From Brevundimonas bacteroides DSM 4726 (GTDB taxonomy: Bacteria > Pseudomonadota > Alphaproteobacteria > Caulobacterales > Caulobacteraceae), in contig NZ_JNIX01000008.1 in assembly GCF_000701445.1 (NCBI RefSeq), positions 186,001 through 250,000 on the forward strand: 64,000 bases of DNA, read 5' to 3'. How positions within the stretch are numbered: the stretch's first letter is position 1; each line of letters starts with the position of its first letter. Made by a program: the position numbers and the translations under genes. Of this stretch, positions 27,705 through 39,413 are shown piece after piece. The notes under the pieces were generated by a model. That model did no database searches. It saw only the letters and a list, made by a program, of their open reading frames with translations, and had not been told where the DNA came from.

Positions 27705-27902
27705 GGCTCACCTTTCCAAAAACTGCGAAGGCGGGCGCCCATGACGGGCCCCGCGCGCGAGTGCGTTCCTATAGCGCGATGTGGGATGCAAGGCCCGACC
27801 CGGCTTTGCGGCGCATCGCCGCAAGATTTTGATGCTTCGTGAGAAGCGGTCTCAATCCGGACCGCGACAGGACCCCATCCCGCGCTTAAGAGGGGCCTTA
27901 GA

Positions 27903-28367
27903 ATGCGTCTCGCCCTTTTTCAACCGGCCATCCCCCAGAACGTCGGCGCCTGCATCCGCCTGTCGGCCTGTTTCGGGGTGGAGCTGCATGTCATCGAGCC
28001 GACCGGCTTTGCCTTCGACGACCGGGCGATGAAGCGGGCGGCGCTGGATTACGGCCCCCTGTCGCATATGACCCGGCATGTCGACTGGGACGCCTTTCAG
28101 ACCGCCCGAGGCCCCGGACGGCTGGTGCTGTTCACGACCAAGGGGGCGACGCCGCTGACCGCTTTCGCGTTCCGGCCGGACGATATCCTCCTGTTCGGAT
28201 CGGAGCCGTCGGGCGCTCCGGACCTTGTGCATGAGGCGGCGGATGAACGAGTGGTGATCCCGCTCGAGCCCGGCGCGCGGTCGCTGAACCTGGCGGTCAG
28301 CGCGGGGATCGGGGTGTTCGAGGCGCTCCGGCAGACGCGCTTCAGCCCCGCACCTCGGCCGGATTGA
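27903..28367 (+). CDS. trmL: tRNA (cytidine(34)-2'-O)-methyltransferase TrmL
   Basis: A 154-residue SPOUT-class methyltransferase that 2'-O-methylates the wobble base of leucine tRNAs using S-adenosylmethionine. Motifs are LFQPAIPQNVGACIRLSACF, DYGPLSHM, DILLFGSEPSG and the C-terminal knot region IPLEPGARSLNLAVSAGI. Length is normal for a minimal SPOUT enzyme. Its 3' end overlaps the convergent tspO gene by 26 bases. Confidence 0.95.
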   Translation: MRLALFQPAIPQNVGACIRLSACFGVELHVIEPTGFAFDDRAMKRAALDYGPLSHMTRHVDWDAFQTARGPGRLVLFTTKGATPLTAFAFRPDDILLFGSEPSGAPDLVHEAADERVVIPLEPGARSLNLAVSAGIGVFEALRQTRFSPAPRPD

Positions 28368-28821
28368 GCTGGATCATCCGTCGGTTCAGGGCCGCGGCGA
28401 TGGTCACCCAGAGCAGATAGGGCAGGACCGGCAGGGCGGCAGCCGGGCGGATCGACCAGAAGACGGCGATGACGGCGACCAGCGACAGCCACAGCAAGGC
28501 CACGTCGATCAGGGCCAGGTCCATTCGTCTCAATCCGAAGAACAGCCAGGACCAGCCGGCATTCAGCGCGAGCGATCCCACATAGAGCGCAAGCACGTCC
28601 GGCCTCGACGTCCCGACCGCCTCCCAGATCATCCAGCCGGCCCAGGCGTTCAGCGCGAACAGCAGGCCCCAGACGACCGGGAAGGCCCAGTTGGGCGGAG
28701 TCCAGGACGGCTTGTTCAGGCCCGCATACCAGGCTCCCGGCTTGAACAGCCCGCCGCTGGAGGCGGCGACGAAGTTCAAACCGATGAAGACGGCGACGGC
28801 GATCCACATTTCGGTGCTCAT
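28342..28821 (-). CDS. tspO: TspO/MBR family protein
   Basis: A 159-residue five-helix membrane protein of the tryptophan-rich sensory protein family. Characteristic stretches are KPGAWYAGLNKPSWTPPNW, FPVVWGLLFALNAWAGW and ALNAGWSWLFFGLRR. TspO proteins bind porphyrins and sterol-like ligands and, in photosynthetic relatives, modulate tetrapyrrole gene expression. No photosynthesis genes are in this window. Convergent overlap with trmL. Confidence 0.93.
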   Translation of the reverse strand: MSTEMWIAVAVFIGLNFVAASSGGLFKPGAWYAGLNKPSWTPPNWAFPVVWGLLFALNAWAGWMIWEAVGTSRPDVLALYVGSLALNAGWSWLFFGLRRMDLALIDVALLWLSLVAVIAVFWSIRPAAALPVLPYLLWVTIAAALNRRMIQLNPAEVRG

Positions 28822-28858
28822 GGGCGCACCCTAGCCGATAGGCCGCCCAAGCGCGCCC

Positions 28859-28978
28859 CTAGACGATGCGCCAGATCATCATGGCCAGCCCGGCCACCAC
28901 GGCGGCGCCGACGATGTAGCTGAGGCAGCCAACGGCCTGGATCAGACGGACGCGGTTCGGGTCGGGGGGCGTTTGCAT
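28859..28978 (-). CDS. Small single-helix membrane protein (39 residues)
   Basis: Starts MQTPPDPNRVRLIQ and continues into one hydrophobic helix (LSYIVGAAVVAGLAMMIW) ending in RIV. The ATG at 28978 is preceded by AAGGAC at suitable distance. It follows the tspO region upstream and runs in the same direction. No family is recognised; a small accessory subunit is possible. Longer in-frame sequence upstream reads as non-coding. Confidence 0.5.
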   Translation of the reverse strand: MQTPPDPNRVRLIQAVGCLSYIVGAAVVAGLAMMIWRIV

Positions 28979-29127
28979 GATCCGTCCTTCGACCGGACGG
29001 TATGGCCAAGCCAGCGGCACTGGTGTCGCGCGTCGGGCTGTCACGCGGCGGCACGCCGCATGGTCGGACGACGGGATTGCCACCGGCCGGGCCGGGTGGT
29101 CCTGTCTCGGCCAGAGGGAGGCGCCGG

Positions 29128-29532
29128 ATGATCTACATCGTGATGAACGCCCTGCCGATCGCTGCGGCGACGGGATGCGGGCTGGCGGCGGGGTTGCTGG
29201 TGCGCTGGCTGCTGGGGCGAATGGGCGGTGGGGCGGGCCCGGCGCTGAAGCCCAGCGTCATCGTTGCCATCGTGCTGGCCCAGGCGTGGCTGTGCGCCAT
29301 CCTGGCGGGCGCGCTGATCCTGGCGCCGTCCGAGGCCGGGGAATGGACCATGGCGATCGGCAGCGCCGTGGTGATCTGGATCGGCTTCGTCGTGCCGGCG
29401 ACCATCGTCAATCACGCCCATCGGGGCGGGACGGCGGGCGCCATGACCACAGACAGCCTGAGCTGGCTAGCGATCATGGTCGTGCAGGCCGTAGTGCTGA
29501 ATTCGATCGGCCTGGTCCCGCCGCCGACCTGA
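29128..29532 (+). CDS. Four-helix membrane protein, DUF1761-like
   Basis: A 134-residue hydrophobic protein from the ATG at 29128, which has GGGAGG in front. Four hydrophobic segments are seen, with WIGFVVPATIVNHAHRG between helices 3 and 4 and a final LAIMVVQAVVLNSIGL. The topology and that motif resemble DUF1761, but the N-terminal half does not match well, so the family call is tentative. It converges on gcvPB with a six-base gap. Confidence 0.6.
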   Translation: MIYIVMNALPIAAATGCGLAAGLLVRWLLGRMGGGAGPALKPSVIVAIVLAQAWLCAILAGALILAPSEAGEWTMAIGSAVVIWIGFVVPATIVNHAHRGGTAGAMTTDSLSWLAIMVVQAVVLNSIGLVPPPT

Positions 29533-29538
29533 GGCCCC

Positions 29539-31122
29539 CTACTCCGCCGCCATGTTGTGCCCTTCCGGCGCGGTCCAGCGCAGGCGGGGCGAGCGGGCGG
29601 CGCGGGTTTCGTCCAGGCGACGCAGCGGAGCGTGGAACGGCGCGTTCTTGAAGCGATCGACTTCCCCGGCCTTGGCGGCCTGGGCCAGAAGGCGCAGGGC
29701 GTTGATGAACCGGTCCAGCTCGGCCTTGGACTCTGTCTCGGTCGGCTCGATCAGCATGGCCCCGTGCACCACCAGGGGGAAGTACATGGTCATGGGGTGG
29801 AAGCCCTCATCGATCATCGCCTTGGCGAAGTCGAGCGTGGTGATCTCCGTGCCCTTTAGCCATTCGTCGTCGAACAGGGCCTCGTGCATGCAGGGGCCGT
29901 CGGGGAAGGCGGCGCTCATCACGTCCGACAGCCGGGCCTTGATGTAGTTGGCGTTCAGCACCGCGTCCTCGGCGACCTGGCGCAGGCCGTCCGAGCCATG
30001 GCTCATCATGTAGCTGAGGGCGCGGACGAACATGCCCATCTGGCCGTTGAAGGCGCACATGCGGCCGAAGGCCTGGGCCGCCTCGTCCTCGCCGCGCTCG
30101 ATCAGCTTGAAGCCGTCACCATCGGCCACGACCCACGGAGCCGGGGCGAACGGAGCCAGGGCTTCCGACAGCACCACCGGACCGGCACCCGGCCCGCCCC
30201 CGCCGTGAGGCGTGGAGAAGGTCTTGTGCAGGTTGATGTGCATGGCGTCGACGCCCAGGTCGCCCGGCCTCACTCGACCGACGATGGCGTTGAAGTTGGC
30301 CCCGTCGCAGTAGAAATACGCCCCCGCCTCGTGAGTCAGGCGGGCGATCTCGATGATGTCACGCTCGAACAGGCCGCAGGTGTTGGGGTTGGTCACCATG
30401 ATGGCGGCGACGTCGTCGCCCAGCTTGGACGCCAGATCGGCGACGTCCACGCGGCCGTCGTCGGTCTGCGCCACTTCGACGACAGTGTAGCCGACGAAGG
30501 CCGCCGTCGCCGGATTGGTGCCGTGGGCGCTGGTCGGGACCAGCACCTTGCGGCGCTTCAGGTGCTCGCCCGACGCCTCGTGCGCGGCGCGGATGGCCAT
30601 CAGGCCGCACAGCTCGCCGTGCGCCCCTGCCTTGGGCGACATAGCCACCGCCGGCATGCCCGTCAGGGTCTTCAGCCAGTGGGCCAGGGTGTCCATCAGC
30701 TCCAGAGCGCCCTGCACGGTCGAGACCGGCTGCAGCGGGTGGATGTCGGAAAAGCCTGGCAGGCGCGCCATCTTCTCGTTCAAGCGCGGATTGTGCTTCA
30801 TCGTGCACGAACCGAGCGGATAGAGCGCCAGATCGATGGCATGGTTCTTCTGGCTCAGCCGCACATAGTGGCGCATGGCCTCGGGCTCGGAGAGGCCCGG
30901 CAAGCCGATGGGGTCACGGCGAACGAGGTCGCCGAGATCGCCACCGTCGGACTTCGGTTCGACCAGATCGACGCCGGTCTTGAACCAGCCGTCGCCCTCG
31001 AAGATCAGAGGCTCGTCCTGCAACAGGCCGCGCCCGCCGGTCAGGGTCGGATGCTTGTAGTCATGGTCCGGCGTGGACGGAGCCGGAGCGGTCGGACGGC
31101 CGACGGTGTTCATGGTGCTCAT
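29539..31122 (-). CDS. gcvPB: Glycine dehydrogenase (decarboxylating) subunit 2
   Basis: A 527-residue P-protein half carrying the PLP-binding lysine in INLHKTFSTPHGGGGPGAGP. With GcvPA it decarboxylates glycine and passes the aminomethyl group to lipoylated GcvH. Other conserved parts are LGSCTMKHNPRLNE, SPKAGAHGELCGLMAI and TNPNTCGLFE. The P-protein is split into two chains here, a common prokaryotic form. Last gene of gcvT-gcvH-gcvPA-gcvPB, 13 bases after gcvPA. Confidence 0.97.
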   Translation of the reverse strand: MSTMNTVGRPTAPAPSTPDHDYKHPTLTGGRGLLQDEPLIFEGDGWFKTGVDLVEPKSDGGDLGDLVRRDPIGLPGLSEPEAMRHYVRLSQKNHAIDLALYPLGSCTMKHNPRLNEKMARLPGFSDIHPLQPVSTVQGALELMDTLAHWLKTLTGMPAVAMSPKAGAHGELCGLMAIRAAHEASGEHLKRRKVLVPTSAHGTNPATAAFVGYTVVEVAQTDDGRVDVADLASKLGDDVAAIMVTNPNTCGLFERDIIEIARLTHEAGAYFYCDGANFNAIVGRVRPGDLGVDAMHINLHKTFSTPHGGGGPGAGPVVLSEALAPFAPAPWVVADGDGFKLIERGEDEAAQAFGRMCAFNGQMGMFVRALSYMMSHGSDGLRQVAEDAVLNANYIKARLSDVMSAAFPDGPCMHEALFDDEWLKGTEITTLDFAKAMIDEGFHPMTMYFPLVVHGAMLIEPTETESKAELDRFINALRLLAQAAKAGEVDRFKNAPFHAPLRRLDETRAARSPRLRWTAPEGHNMAAE

Positions 31123-31135
31123 CGCTCAGGCTCCT

Positions 31136-32482
31136 TTAGTGCGCCAGGACCTTGGCGAGCGCGCTCGCCAGGATCTGGATGTCGGCGTCCAGCGTCGTCT
31201 CGGTGACCGCGACCAGCAGGACGTCGTCCATGCCGGCTTCGGGGTTCAGGCGGCTGAAGGGCACGCCGGCCAGCACGCGGTGCTCGGCCAGACGCTCCAC
31301 CACCTCGGCGGCGGGGCGCGGCAGGCGCACGGCGAACTCGTTGAAGAAGCGCGGGGTCAGGACCTCGACGCCCGGAATGGCGGCCAGCGCATCCCGCGTC
31401 GCCAGCGCCTTCTCGTGATTGAGCAGGGCGAGCTTCCGCAAGCCCGTCTCGCCCAGCAGGCTCATGTGGATGCTGAACGCCAGGCAGCAGAGGCCGGAGT
31501 TGGTGCAGATGTTCGACGTCGCCTTGTCCCGGCGGATGTGCTGCTCGCGCGTCGACAGCGTCAGGACGAAGCCCCGCTCGCCGTCGGCATCGACCGTCTC
31601 GCCGCACAGGCGGCCAGGCATCTGGCGGATCAGCTTCTCGCGCGCGGCGAACAGGCCGACGTAGGGGCCGCCGAAGTTCAGGGCATTGCCGATCGACTGG
31701 CCCTCGGCGGCGACGATGTCGGCCCCCATCTCGCCGGGCGACTTGAGCAGACCCATCGACACGGCCTCGGTGACCACGACGATCAGCAGAGCCCCTGCGG
31801 AGCGGGCCGCCTCGGCGATCTTCGTCACGTCAGTGGCGGTGCCGAAGACGTTGGGCGTCTGCACGACCACGCAGGCCGTGTCCGGGCCGATCTTGCCGAT
31901 CACATCGGCCTCGGCGTCGATCGCGGGGGGCAGGACCTCGGTCTCGACGCCGACGGCGTGGACCACGGTCTCGGTCGCCGCGACATAATGCGGATGCACC
32001 CCGCCCGAGATCACCGCCTTGTTCCGGCGCGTGACCCGCGTGGCCATCAGCACGCCCTCGGCCATGGCGGTCGAGCCGTCATAGAGCGAGGCGTTGGCCA
32101 CATCCATCCCGGTCAGGTTCGCGACCTGGGTCTGGAACTCATAGAGGTACTGCAGCGTCCCTTGCGCGATCTCGGGCTGGTACGGCGTGTAGCTAGTCAG
32201 AAACTCCGACCGCTGGATGATGTGATCCACCGTCGCAGGCACATGGTGGCGATAGGCCCCGGCCCCGCAGAAAAAGGGCACGTCGCCCGCGACCGTGTTC
32301 CTCGCAGCCAGGTTTTTGAGCGCCCGCTCGACCTCCAGCTCGCCCATGACGCGGGGCAGATCGACGACGCCGTCGCGCCGCGCCGACTGCGGCACGTCCA
32401 CGAAAAGGTCGTCGATCGACGAAACGCCGATCGCCGCCAGCATGGCGGACCGGTCGTCGGGGGTCAGGGGCAGGTAGCGCAT
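31136..32482 (-). CDS. gcvPA: Glycine dehydrogenase (decarboxylating) subunit 1
   Basis: A 448-residue N-terminal half of the split P-protein. Typical parts are [51 protein letters not shown] and [14 protein letters not shown]. It adopts the same fold as GcvPB but lacks the catalytic PLP lysine. Third gene of the glycine cleavage operon, 29 bases after gcvH. Confidence 0.97.
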   Translation of the reverse strand: MRYLPLTPDDRSAMLAAIGVSSIDDLFVDVPQSARRDGVVDLPRVMGELEVERALKNLAARNTVAGDVPFFCGAGAYRHHVPATVDHIIQRSEFLTSYTPYQPEIAQGTLQYLYEFQTQVANLTGMDVANASLYDGSTAMAEGVLMATRVTRRNKAVISGGVHPHYVAATETVVHAVGVETEVLPPAIDAEADVIGKIGPDTACVVVQTPNVFGTATDVTKIAEAARSAGALLIVVVTEAVSMGLLKSPGEMGADIVAAEGQSIGNALNFGGPYVGLFAAREKLIRQMPGRLCGETVDADGERGFVLTLSTREQHIRRDKATSNICTNSGLCCLAFSIHMSLLGETGLRKLALLNHEKALATRDALAAIPGVEVLTPRFFNEFAVRLPRPAAEVVERLAEHRVLAGVPFSRLNPEAGMDDVLLVAVTETTLDADIQILASALAKVLAH

Positions 32483-32511
32483 GGGCGGGGAGGTCCAGCG
32501 TTGGAGGGGAG

Positions 32512-32877
32512 TTAGAGCGTGGTCAGGAACTGGTCGTAGGCCGCCCGGTCCATCAGGCCGTCCAGCTCGGCGGGGTTCAAGACTTTGATCTTGGCAAACC
32601 AGCCGGCGCCTTCCGGGTCGGCGTTGACGGTCTCGGGCGCCGAGGCCAGGGCGTCGTTACCCTCGATGACCTCGCCCGACACGGGGGCGTAGACGTCCGA
32701 CGCGGCCTTGACGCTCTCGACGACGGCGAAACCGTCCTTTTGCGACACGGCGCGTCCGGCTTCCGGCGTTTCGACGAAGACGACATCACCCAGCTGATCG
32801 GCAGCGTGTTTGGTGATCCCGACCGTGGCGACGTCGCCCTCGAGCCGGACCCATTCGTGATCCTTGGTGAACTTCAT
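32512..32877 (-). CDS. gcvH: Glycine cleavage system H protein
   Basis: A 121-residue lipoyl carrier. The lipoylated lysine lies in [20 protein letters not shown]. The N-terminus [20 protein letters not shown] and C-terminal [14 protein letters not shown] are typical. It shuttles the aminomethyl group between P and T proteins. Second gene of the operon, nine bases after gcvT. Confidence 0.97.
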   Translation of the reverse strand: MKFTKDHEWVRLEGDVATVGITKHAADQLGDVVFVETPEAGRAVSQKDGFAVVESVKAASDVYAPVSGEVIEGNDALASAPETVNADPEGAGWFAKIKVLNPAELDGLMDRAAYDQFLTTL

Positions 32878-32886
32878 GACGGCCTC

Positions 32887-34002
32887 TCAGCTCTTGGGTT
32901 TGCGGTGATAGCGTTGGGCGACGAAGGGCATGGCGACGACCTCGGCGGCCGCAGGCTTGCCCCGCACGATGACCTGGAGCGCCGTGCCCAGCGCAGCCTG
33001 CGACGGCGGCACGTAGCCCATGGCGATGTTCTTTCCGAGGCTGGGCGATGGTCCGCCCGAGGTGACCTTGCCGATCACCTGGCCCTCCGCATCGGCGATC
33101 TCGGCGCCCTCCCGGGCCGGGGCGCCTTCCTTGACGTGCAGGCCGACGCGGACGCGGGCGGGGCCCTCGGCCAGTTCCTTCAGCACCCGCACGGCGCCGT
33201 TGAAGTTCGCGGCCTCTTTTCGCGACTTCGACAGGGCGAATGTCAGCGCGCCCTCGACCGGCGAGGTCGTCGGATCGATGTCGTGGCCATGCAGCGGCAG
33301 GCCCGCCTCCAGCCGCAGGGAATCGCGAGCGCCGAGTCCGATCGGCTTCACCCGCGCGTCTTGGAGCAGCAGATTCCAGATGCGCTCGGCGTCCTTCGCC
33401 GGAACCGAAATCTCGTAGCCATCCTCGCCCGTGTAGCCCGAGCGGGAGACATAGGCGTCCACCCCGAACAGCATCAGCCGCGCGGTGTCCATAAAGCCGA
33501 ACTCGGCCAGCACAGGTTCGTGGGCCACCATGACCTCTGCGGCTTCCGGCCCCTGAATGGCGATGAGCGCCCGGTCGTCCAGCACCGTCAGCTTGGCGTC
33601 GCCCGAGAGATTGGCCTGCCAGAAGGCGAAGTCCTCGTCCTTGTTGCCGGCGTTGACGACGACGAAAAGGCCGTCGTGATCGGGCCTGCCGGCCATGAGG
33701 TCGTCGATGATCCCGCCCTGCGCGTTCAGCAACAGCGAATATTTCTGCTTGCCGGCCTTCAGCGCCTGATAGTCGCCAGGCACGAAGCGTTCGAACTGGG
33801 CGATGGCGTCCGCGCCCGTAATCTTGGCCTGGCCCATGTGCGAGACGTCGAACAGGCCGGCGTGCTCACGGGTCCAGCGGTGCTCGGCCAGCACGCCCTC
33901 GTATTGGACAGGCATGTCGTAGCCGCCGAAACCGACCATGCGCGCGCCCAGCGCCCGGTGCGCGGCGTTCAGCGGCGTAATCTTGAGGGATGCGTCGGTC
34001 AT
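32887..34002 (-). CDS. gcvT: Aminomethyltransferase (glycine cleavage T protein)
   Basis: A 371-residue folate-dependent enzyme that releases ammonia from the H-protein intermediate and forms methylenetetrahydrofolate. Recognisable parts are ARMVGFGGYDMPVQYEGV, HAGLFDVSHMGQ, SRSGYTGEDGYEISVP and GLGARDSLRLEAGLPLHGHD, with a C-terminal barrel KVTSGGPSPSLGKNIAMGYV. First gene of the glycine cleavage operon, directly downstream of the glycine riboswitch. Confidence 0.97.
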   Translation of the reverse strand: MTDASLKITPLNAAHRALGARMVGFGGYDMPVQYEGVLAEHRWTREHAGLFDVSHMGQAKITGADAIAQFERFVPGDYQALKAGKQKYSLLLNAQGGIIDDLMAGRPDHDGLFVVVNAGNKDEDFAFWQANLSGDAKLTVLDDRALIAIQGPEAAEVMVAHEPVLAEFGFMDTARLMLFGVDAYVSRSGYTGEDGYEISVPAKDAERIWNLLLQDARVKPIGLGARDSLRLEAGLPLHGHDIDPTTSPVEGALTFALSKSRKEAANFNGAVRVLKELAEGPARVRVGLHVKEGAPAREGAEIADAEGQVIGKVTSGGPSPSLGKNIAMGYVPPSQAALGTALQVIVRGKPAAAEVVAMPFVAQRYHRKPKS

Positions 34003-34055
34003 GCGTTCAGACTTTCGAGGGCCGCGTCACTCGGCGGAAAGCTCCGCCGTCATCG

Positions 34056-34242
34056 CGCCCCCGCTGTCTGGGAAACCTGAGAGATTCCGCCGGTGACCCG
34101 GCTTGCTCCGTCGGCGCACTCCGTCAGGAGTGACTTTCCAGCGTCCGTACGTCCTCGCGGTCCTTTTGCCTGAGCGTTTCCGGGGCGGTTGCGCCTTCGG
34201 CTCCGGCCCGAAGCGATGGGCCGATCTCTCCCGCGAGAGCAA
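34056..34242 (-). ncRNA. Tandem glycine riboswitch upstream of gcvT
   Basis: Read on the minus strand, aptamer 1 contains GGGAGAGATC, then GCCGAAGGCGCAA and CTCAGGCAAAAGGACCG; aptamer 2 contains GACGGAGCAAG and ATCTCTCAGGTTTCCCAGAC. These are the conserved cores of the cooperative two-aptamer glycine riboswitch, which usually turns gcv operons on. Between it and gcvT lies CGGCGGA/TCCGCCG (about 34031-34048), a candidate expression-platform hairpin without a following T-run, which suggests control of translation rather than termination. Confidence 0.92.
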
Positions 34243-34272
34243 GGCCACCAAGGCCCCGACTCCGCGCCGAAG

Positions 34273-35716
<1,444 letters not shown>

Positions 35717-35720
<4 letters not shown>

Positions 35721-35962
35721 TTCTCGTCCCGCGTCTGCCGAACCAGGACTTCGGAGGGAGTCTGCGGAATGTCAGCGGTCGCACGGCGGCTTTGTTCCAT
35801 GACCCGAAGCGCCTCCGCCCGTCGGTCGTCGATCAGCGCGCGTTCGAGAATGAGGCGATGCTCGGCTTCCGCCGACCGGCCGTTTTCGGCGGCGCGGACC
35901 TTCAACCGCCTTGCAACAGCGTCATCCACATTCCGCACATGCAGGTTCACGGGCATCGCCAC
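35717..35962 (-). CDS. vapB: FitA/VapB-type ribbon-helix-helix antitoxin
   Basis: An 81-residue protein starting MAMPVNLHVRNVDDAVARRL, an Arc/FitA-like RHH fold, followed by KVRAAENGRSAEAEHRLILE and an unstructured tail that would bind the toxin active site. FitA-type antitoxins autorepress with the toxin as corepressor. It starts 24 bases after the NYN nuclease gene on the same strand. Confidence 0.87.
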
Positions 35963-35986
35963 ACTCCTCTGCTATCGGATATAGCA

Positions 35987-36760
35987 TCAGCTGTTGGAGA
36001 CGACGAGCCTTAGGTTGCCGCGCCGGATTTCGGGCGTCGGACTCTCTGGCCCAGGTGGCGACGGCGGAGCCTCTTCACGCGCCGACCAGGCGCGCGGACG
36101 CTCGACATAGCCTGAGCGCGTCAGAATGCGCTCGGGCAGGCCACAGCGCTCCAGCATGGCGACCTCGACCTCGGTGCGGGCGTCGGCCCATTCCAGAAGC
36201 TGGCGGTTATGGCCGCGCGCGGGCGGGGCGACGCTGACTACCCGGATGTGGGGATAGCCCTCGTGCAGGAAGCGCGTGGTGGCCGCATGGTCGCCGTCGG
36301 TGGTCAGGATGTAGGCGGCATCGACTTTGTTCGCGGCCGCGTCGGCGGCGACGGCGAGCGCCAGGTTGACGTCGCTCTGCTTTTCGGCGGCGTCCATCCA
36401 CTGATGGCCGCAGGCGTGGCAGTGATCGCTGTGGACGACGAAGTGGCCCATCAGGCAGCGAACGTCGCGGGCCCTCAGCGCCTCCTCATAGGCGAGCAGG
36501 GCCTCCATCCGATCGCGGCGCTGGGGTCGGTGGGCCGAGACCCAGGTCACCCCGGCCATCCGCTCGCCGGGCGGGACAAGGGCGCGGCCCAGAGCCATGA
36601 GATCCAGCCACAGCAGCTCGCGCCGGTTCAGATCCAGGATCGCGTGATGCAGGTTGAAGCCGTCGATGTAAAGCCGGGCGCGCTTGCGGAAGATCGGCAG
36701 GCGAAAGCCGTCGCGGCGCACGACCGGCGTCTGGCCTCCCCTCGATCCCGACCGCGCCAT
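35987..36760 (-). CDS. NYN-domain protein (PIN-like putative ribonuclease)
   Basis: A 257-residue soluble protein with a NYN/LabA-type nuclease domain. Conserved acidic residues are in RLYIDGFNLHHAI, in EKQSDVNLALAVAADA and in YILTTDGDHAATTRF. A CHACGHQW stretch with neighbouring histidines could bind zinc. The basic N-terminus and a Pro-rich linker before IRRGNLRLVVSNS flank the domain. NYN proteins are predicted RNases; the target is unknown. It is directly upstream of vapBC, so two PIN-fold nucleases are neighbours. Confidence 0.82.
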   Translation of the reverse strand: MARSGSRGGQTPVVRRDGFRLPIFRKRARLYIDGFNLHHAILDLNRRELLWLDLMALGRALVPPGERMAGVTWVSAHRPQRRDRMEALLAYEEALRARDVRCLMGHFVVHSDHCHACGHQWMDAAEKQSDVNLALAVAADAAANKVDAAYILTTDGDHAATTRFLHEGYPHIRVVSVAPPARGHNRQLLEWADARTEVEVAMLERCGLPERILTRSGYVERPRAWSAREEAPPSPPGPESPTPEIRRGNLRLVVSNS

Positions 36761-36850
36761 GGCTGGCCCCGTCCTGTATTCCCCAAAGACAGTTAACCTT
36801 AGGATCGATGACGAGTCCGTGGCGCCGAGGCTACAGAGCGGCCGAGACGC

Positions 36851-38614
36851 TTACATTCGCTCCGGCGTCTCGATGCCGAGAAGGCGCAGCGCTGCCTCCA
36901 GCTGATCCAGCGCCGCCTTCGCCAGCGCCAGCCGCGACCCCACCACGGCCGGGTCTTCGGCCGCCAGCACCGGGCAGGCGGCGTAGAACTTCGAGAAGCT
37001 CTGGGCCAGGCGATAGGCGTGCTCAGCCACGGCGTGGGGCGCGCGGCGGTCGTAGGCGTCCGAGACCGCAGCGTCAAAGGCGTCCAGCGTCAGGGCCAGT
37101 TCGCGTTCGGCCGGTTCGGCGACGGCGATGGGGCCAGTGAGCACGCCTTGCGCCTCGGCCTTCCTGAGCAGGGATTTGATGCGGACGGCCTGGTACAGCA
37201 GATACGGCCCGGTCTTGCCCTCGAAGCTCATGAAGCGGTCGAGGTCGAAGACGTAGCTGGTGGTGCGGTTGTTCGACAGGTCCGCGAACTTCAGCGCCGC
37301 CACGGCCACCTTGGCGGCGATGTCCTCGAATTCGGCTTCGGGCAGATCGGCGCCCAGCTCGGCCTCGTGCAGGCGCTCGCGGGCCTTGTCGCGGGCCTGG
37401 GTGATCAGGTCGTGCAGTTTCAGCACCCCGCCCGCGCGGGTCTTGAAGGGCTTGCCGTCCGCGCCGTTCATGGTGCCGTTGGCGGCGTGTTCGAGCTGGC
37501 CGGGCTTGGCGTAGCCGCACTTGTAGGCGGCGCGGAACACCTGTTCGAAATGGTCGGCCTGACGCGCGTCGACGCAGTAGAGGACGAGGTCGAAGTCCTG
37601 CTCCCGGCGGCGTTGCAGGATGGTGGCCAGATCGGTCGTGCCATACATGGCCGAGCCTTCCGACGAGACCAGCAACAGGGGCGGCAGCTCGCGCTTGTCG
37701 CCCTCCTCGGCCACGCGGATGATCCAGGCGCCCTGATCGAACTCGGCCAGACCCTTGGCCTTGATCTCCTCGACCATGGCCGGGATCAGCGGGTCGGCGT
37801 CGCTCTCGCCGTTCCACAGGTCGAAGGTGACCCCCAGAGCGCCGAACTCGCGTTCGAGAGCGGTGCGGCTCACCGCCACGAAATGCCGCCACAGGGCGCG
37901 ATAGCCGGGACGCCCGGCCTGCAGCTCCGCCGTCGCCTTGCGGGCGCGGTCGCGGAAGGCGGTGTCTTCCTTGGCCTTGGCAGCGGCCTGCGGATACAGA
38001 CGCTCCAGATCTTCCAGCGTTACCGGGCTCTCGTCCGGGAACGGTCCTTCCCCCTCGACCAGGAAGGCGTCCGCCTTGCCTTCGTCGCCGACCGCGACGA
38101 TCAGCAGGCCCATCTGGAAGCCCCAGTCGCCGAAGTGGGCGTCGCCCCAGACGGTGTCGCCCCGGAAGCGGAACAGCCGCTTCAGGCTCTCGCCGATGAT
38201 GGACGAGCGCAGATGGCCAACGTGCATCGGCTTGGCGACGTTCGGCCCGGCGAAGTCGACGATGACCCGGCGCGGCTCTGCCACCGGCGAGGCCCCGGCA
38301 TAGGCCGCATCGTCCGCCACCGCCTGGGCGCGCCCCGACAGGGTCGCGTCCGAGACCTTCAGATTGATGAAGCCGGGTCCTGCGACCTCCACGCCCGACA
38401 GGCGCGCGTCGCCCTCAAGCCGCGCCGTGACCTTCGTCGCCAGCTCGCGCGGATTGGCCTTCATCGCCTTGGCCGCCGCCAGCGCGCCGTTCGACTGGAA
38501 ATCCGCCAGATCAGGCCGATCCGAAACCGTCACGCGCGCGAGCGATGCGTCCACGCCTTCGGCGGCGAAGGCGGCCGCGACCGCTTCGCCGAGCGCCGTC
38601 TTGAGGTCGGTCAT
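36851..38614 (-). CDS. argS: Arginyl-tRNA synthetase
   Basis: A 587-residue class I synthetase charging tRNA-Arg. The HIGH-type motif is [11 protein letters not shown] in [13 protein letters not shown]; the N-terminal Add1 domain and the DALR anticodon-binding domain ([15 protein letters not shown] to [10 protein letters not shown]) are present. As in many ArgS proteins no classic KMSKS is obvious. The stop of the following gene's partner upstream overlaps its start by four bases (38611-38614), so it is co-expressed with the small secreted protein gene. Confidence 0.97.
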   Translation of the reverse strand: MTDLKTALGEAVAAAFAAEGVDASLARVTVSDRPDLADFQSNGALAAAKAMKANPRELATKVTARLEGDARLSGVEVAGPGFINLKVSDATLSGRAQAVADDAAYAGASPVAEPRRVIVDFAGPNVAKPMHVGHLRSSIIGESLKRLFRFRGDTVWGDAHFGDWGFQMGLLIVAVGDEGKADAFLVEGEGPFPDESPVTLEDLERLYPQAAAKAKEDTAFRDRARKATAELQAGRPGYRALWRHFVAVSRTALEREFGALGVTFDLWNGESDADPLIPAMVEEIKAKGLAEFDQGAWIIRVAEEGDKRELPPLLLVSSEGSAMYGTTDLATILQRRREQDFDLVLYCVDARQADHFEQVFRAAYKCGYAKPGQLEHAANGTMNGADGKPFKTRAGGVLKLHDLITQARDKARERLHEAELGADLPEAEFEDIAAKVAVAALKFADLSNNRTTSYVFDLDRFMSFEGKTGPYLLYQAVRIKSLLRKAEAQGVLTGPIAVAEPAERELALTLDAFDAAVSDAYDRRAPHAVAEHAYRLAQSFSKFYAACPVLAAEDPAVVGSRLALAKAALDQLEAALRLLGIETPERM

Positions 38615-39273
38615 TGTTCCGTCGGGGCCGTCGCGGCCTGAGCGCCCGCGTTGATGCGGAAACGGCTGCCGGTGCGGTTGAACTCGGCCATCTCGGGCGT
38701 CACGTCGAAGCCGATCAGGATCTCGAAGTTGGCTCCGGACGTGGTGGCCTCCGCGCGCGGGATCACGATGGTCTGGCCTTCTTCGATCGATGCGGTGCGC
38801 TGGCCCTCGAAGTCGACGGGCAGGTCGAAGTATTCCTTGGCCAGCACCGCCTCGTTCCGCTCGGTCACGGCGATCCAGTAGCGATAGGTCCGGCGGTCGT
38901 CGGGCGCCTGGGGTCCGCGACCCAGATTGAACAGGATGTTGGTCTGGACCGTGATCGGCTCGTCGTCCCGATAGGAGCAGCCGGCGGTGACGCCCTCGAT
39001 CTCCCCGGTGTAGCCGACGGCCGACGTCGAGGCGCGACCGCCCTCCAGTTCCACATAACGGGCGGCGTCGTAGAGGATCTTCACGAAGGGGCAGGGACCG
39101 GCGTTGGGGCGGACGCGCAGGGGGGCGAAGCGTTGCGGACGCTCGCGCTCCTCTTCCCCGTCCTGGCCGCGCTCCTGGCGGTCGCGGTCGCGCTGCTGGG
39201 GGCTCTGGGCGGCGGCGGCGCCGGCCGAGGCGAGAACCGCAACGGCGGCGAGGGCGACGGTCGCAAGACGCAT
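38611..39273 (-). CDS. Secreted protein of unknown function coupled to argS
   Basis: About 220 residues from the ATG at 39273. The signal peptide ends near GAAAAQ and is followed by a highly charged Arg/Glu/Asp segment, then a folded domain with two cysteines ([18 protein letters not shown], and [13 protein letters not shown]) and a beta-rich C-terminus ending [14 protein letters not shown]. The cysteine pair could form a disulfide in the periplasm. The pattern recalls alphaproteobacterial envelope proteins near argS, often beside a SPOR-domain gene, but no SPOR domain is seen here. Its stop overlaps argS by four bases. Confidence 0.75.
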   Translation of the reverse strand: MRLATVALAAVAVLASAGAAAAQSPQQRDRDRQERGQDGEEERERPQRFAPLRVRPNAGPCPFVKILYDAARYVELEGGRASTSAVGYTGEIEGVTAGCSYRDDEPITVQTNILFNLGRGPQAPDDRRTYRYWIAVTERNEAVLAKEYFDLPVDFEGQRTASIEEGQTIVIPRAEATTSGANFEILIGFDVTPEMAEFNRTGSRFRINAGAQAATAPTEQ

Positions 39274-39413
39274 TCTGAACGGTTCCGGAAATCGAGACGC
39301 TGACGAAATCGCCGTCAGGCTTCCGGCCTGATAGCGGCTAAAGCGAGGCGTCGCAAACCGCGGTCCGTGTCGTCGCAGTGGCGGTGTGGCGGCGAAGCGA
39401 CTAGGTTCAGGGC

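Noticed and set aside
34027..34251. Small protein-coding frames over the region upstream of gcvT.
   Set aside because: The region is fully explained by the tandem glycine riboswitch cores; the translations have no family resemblance.
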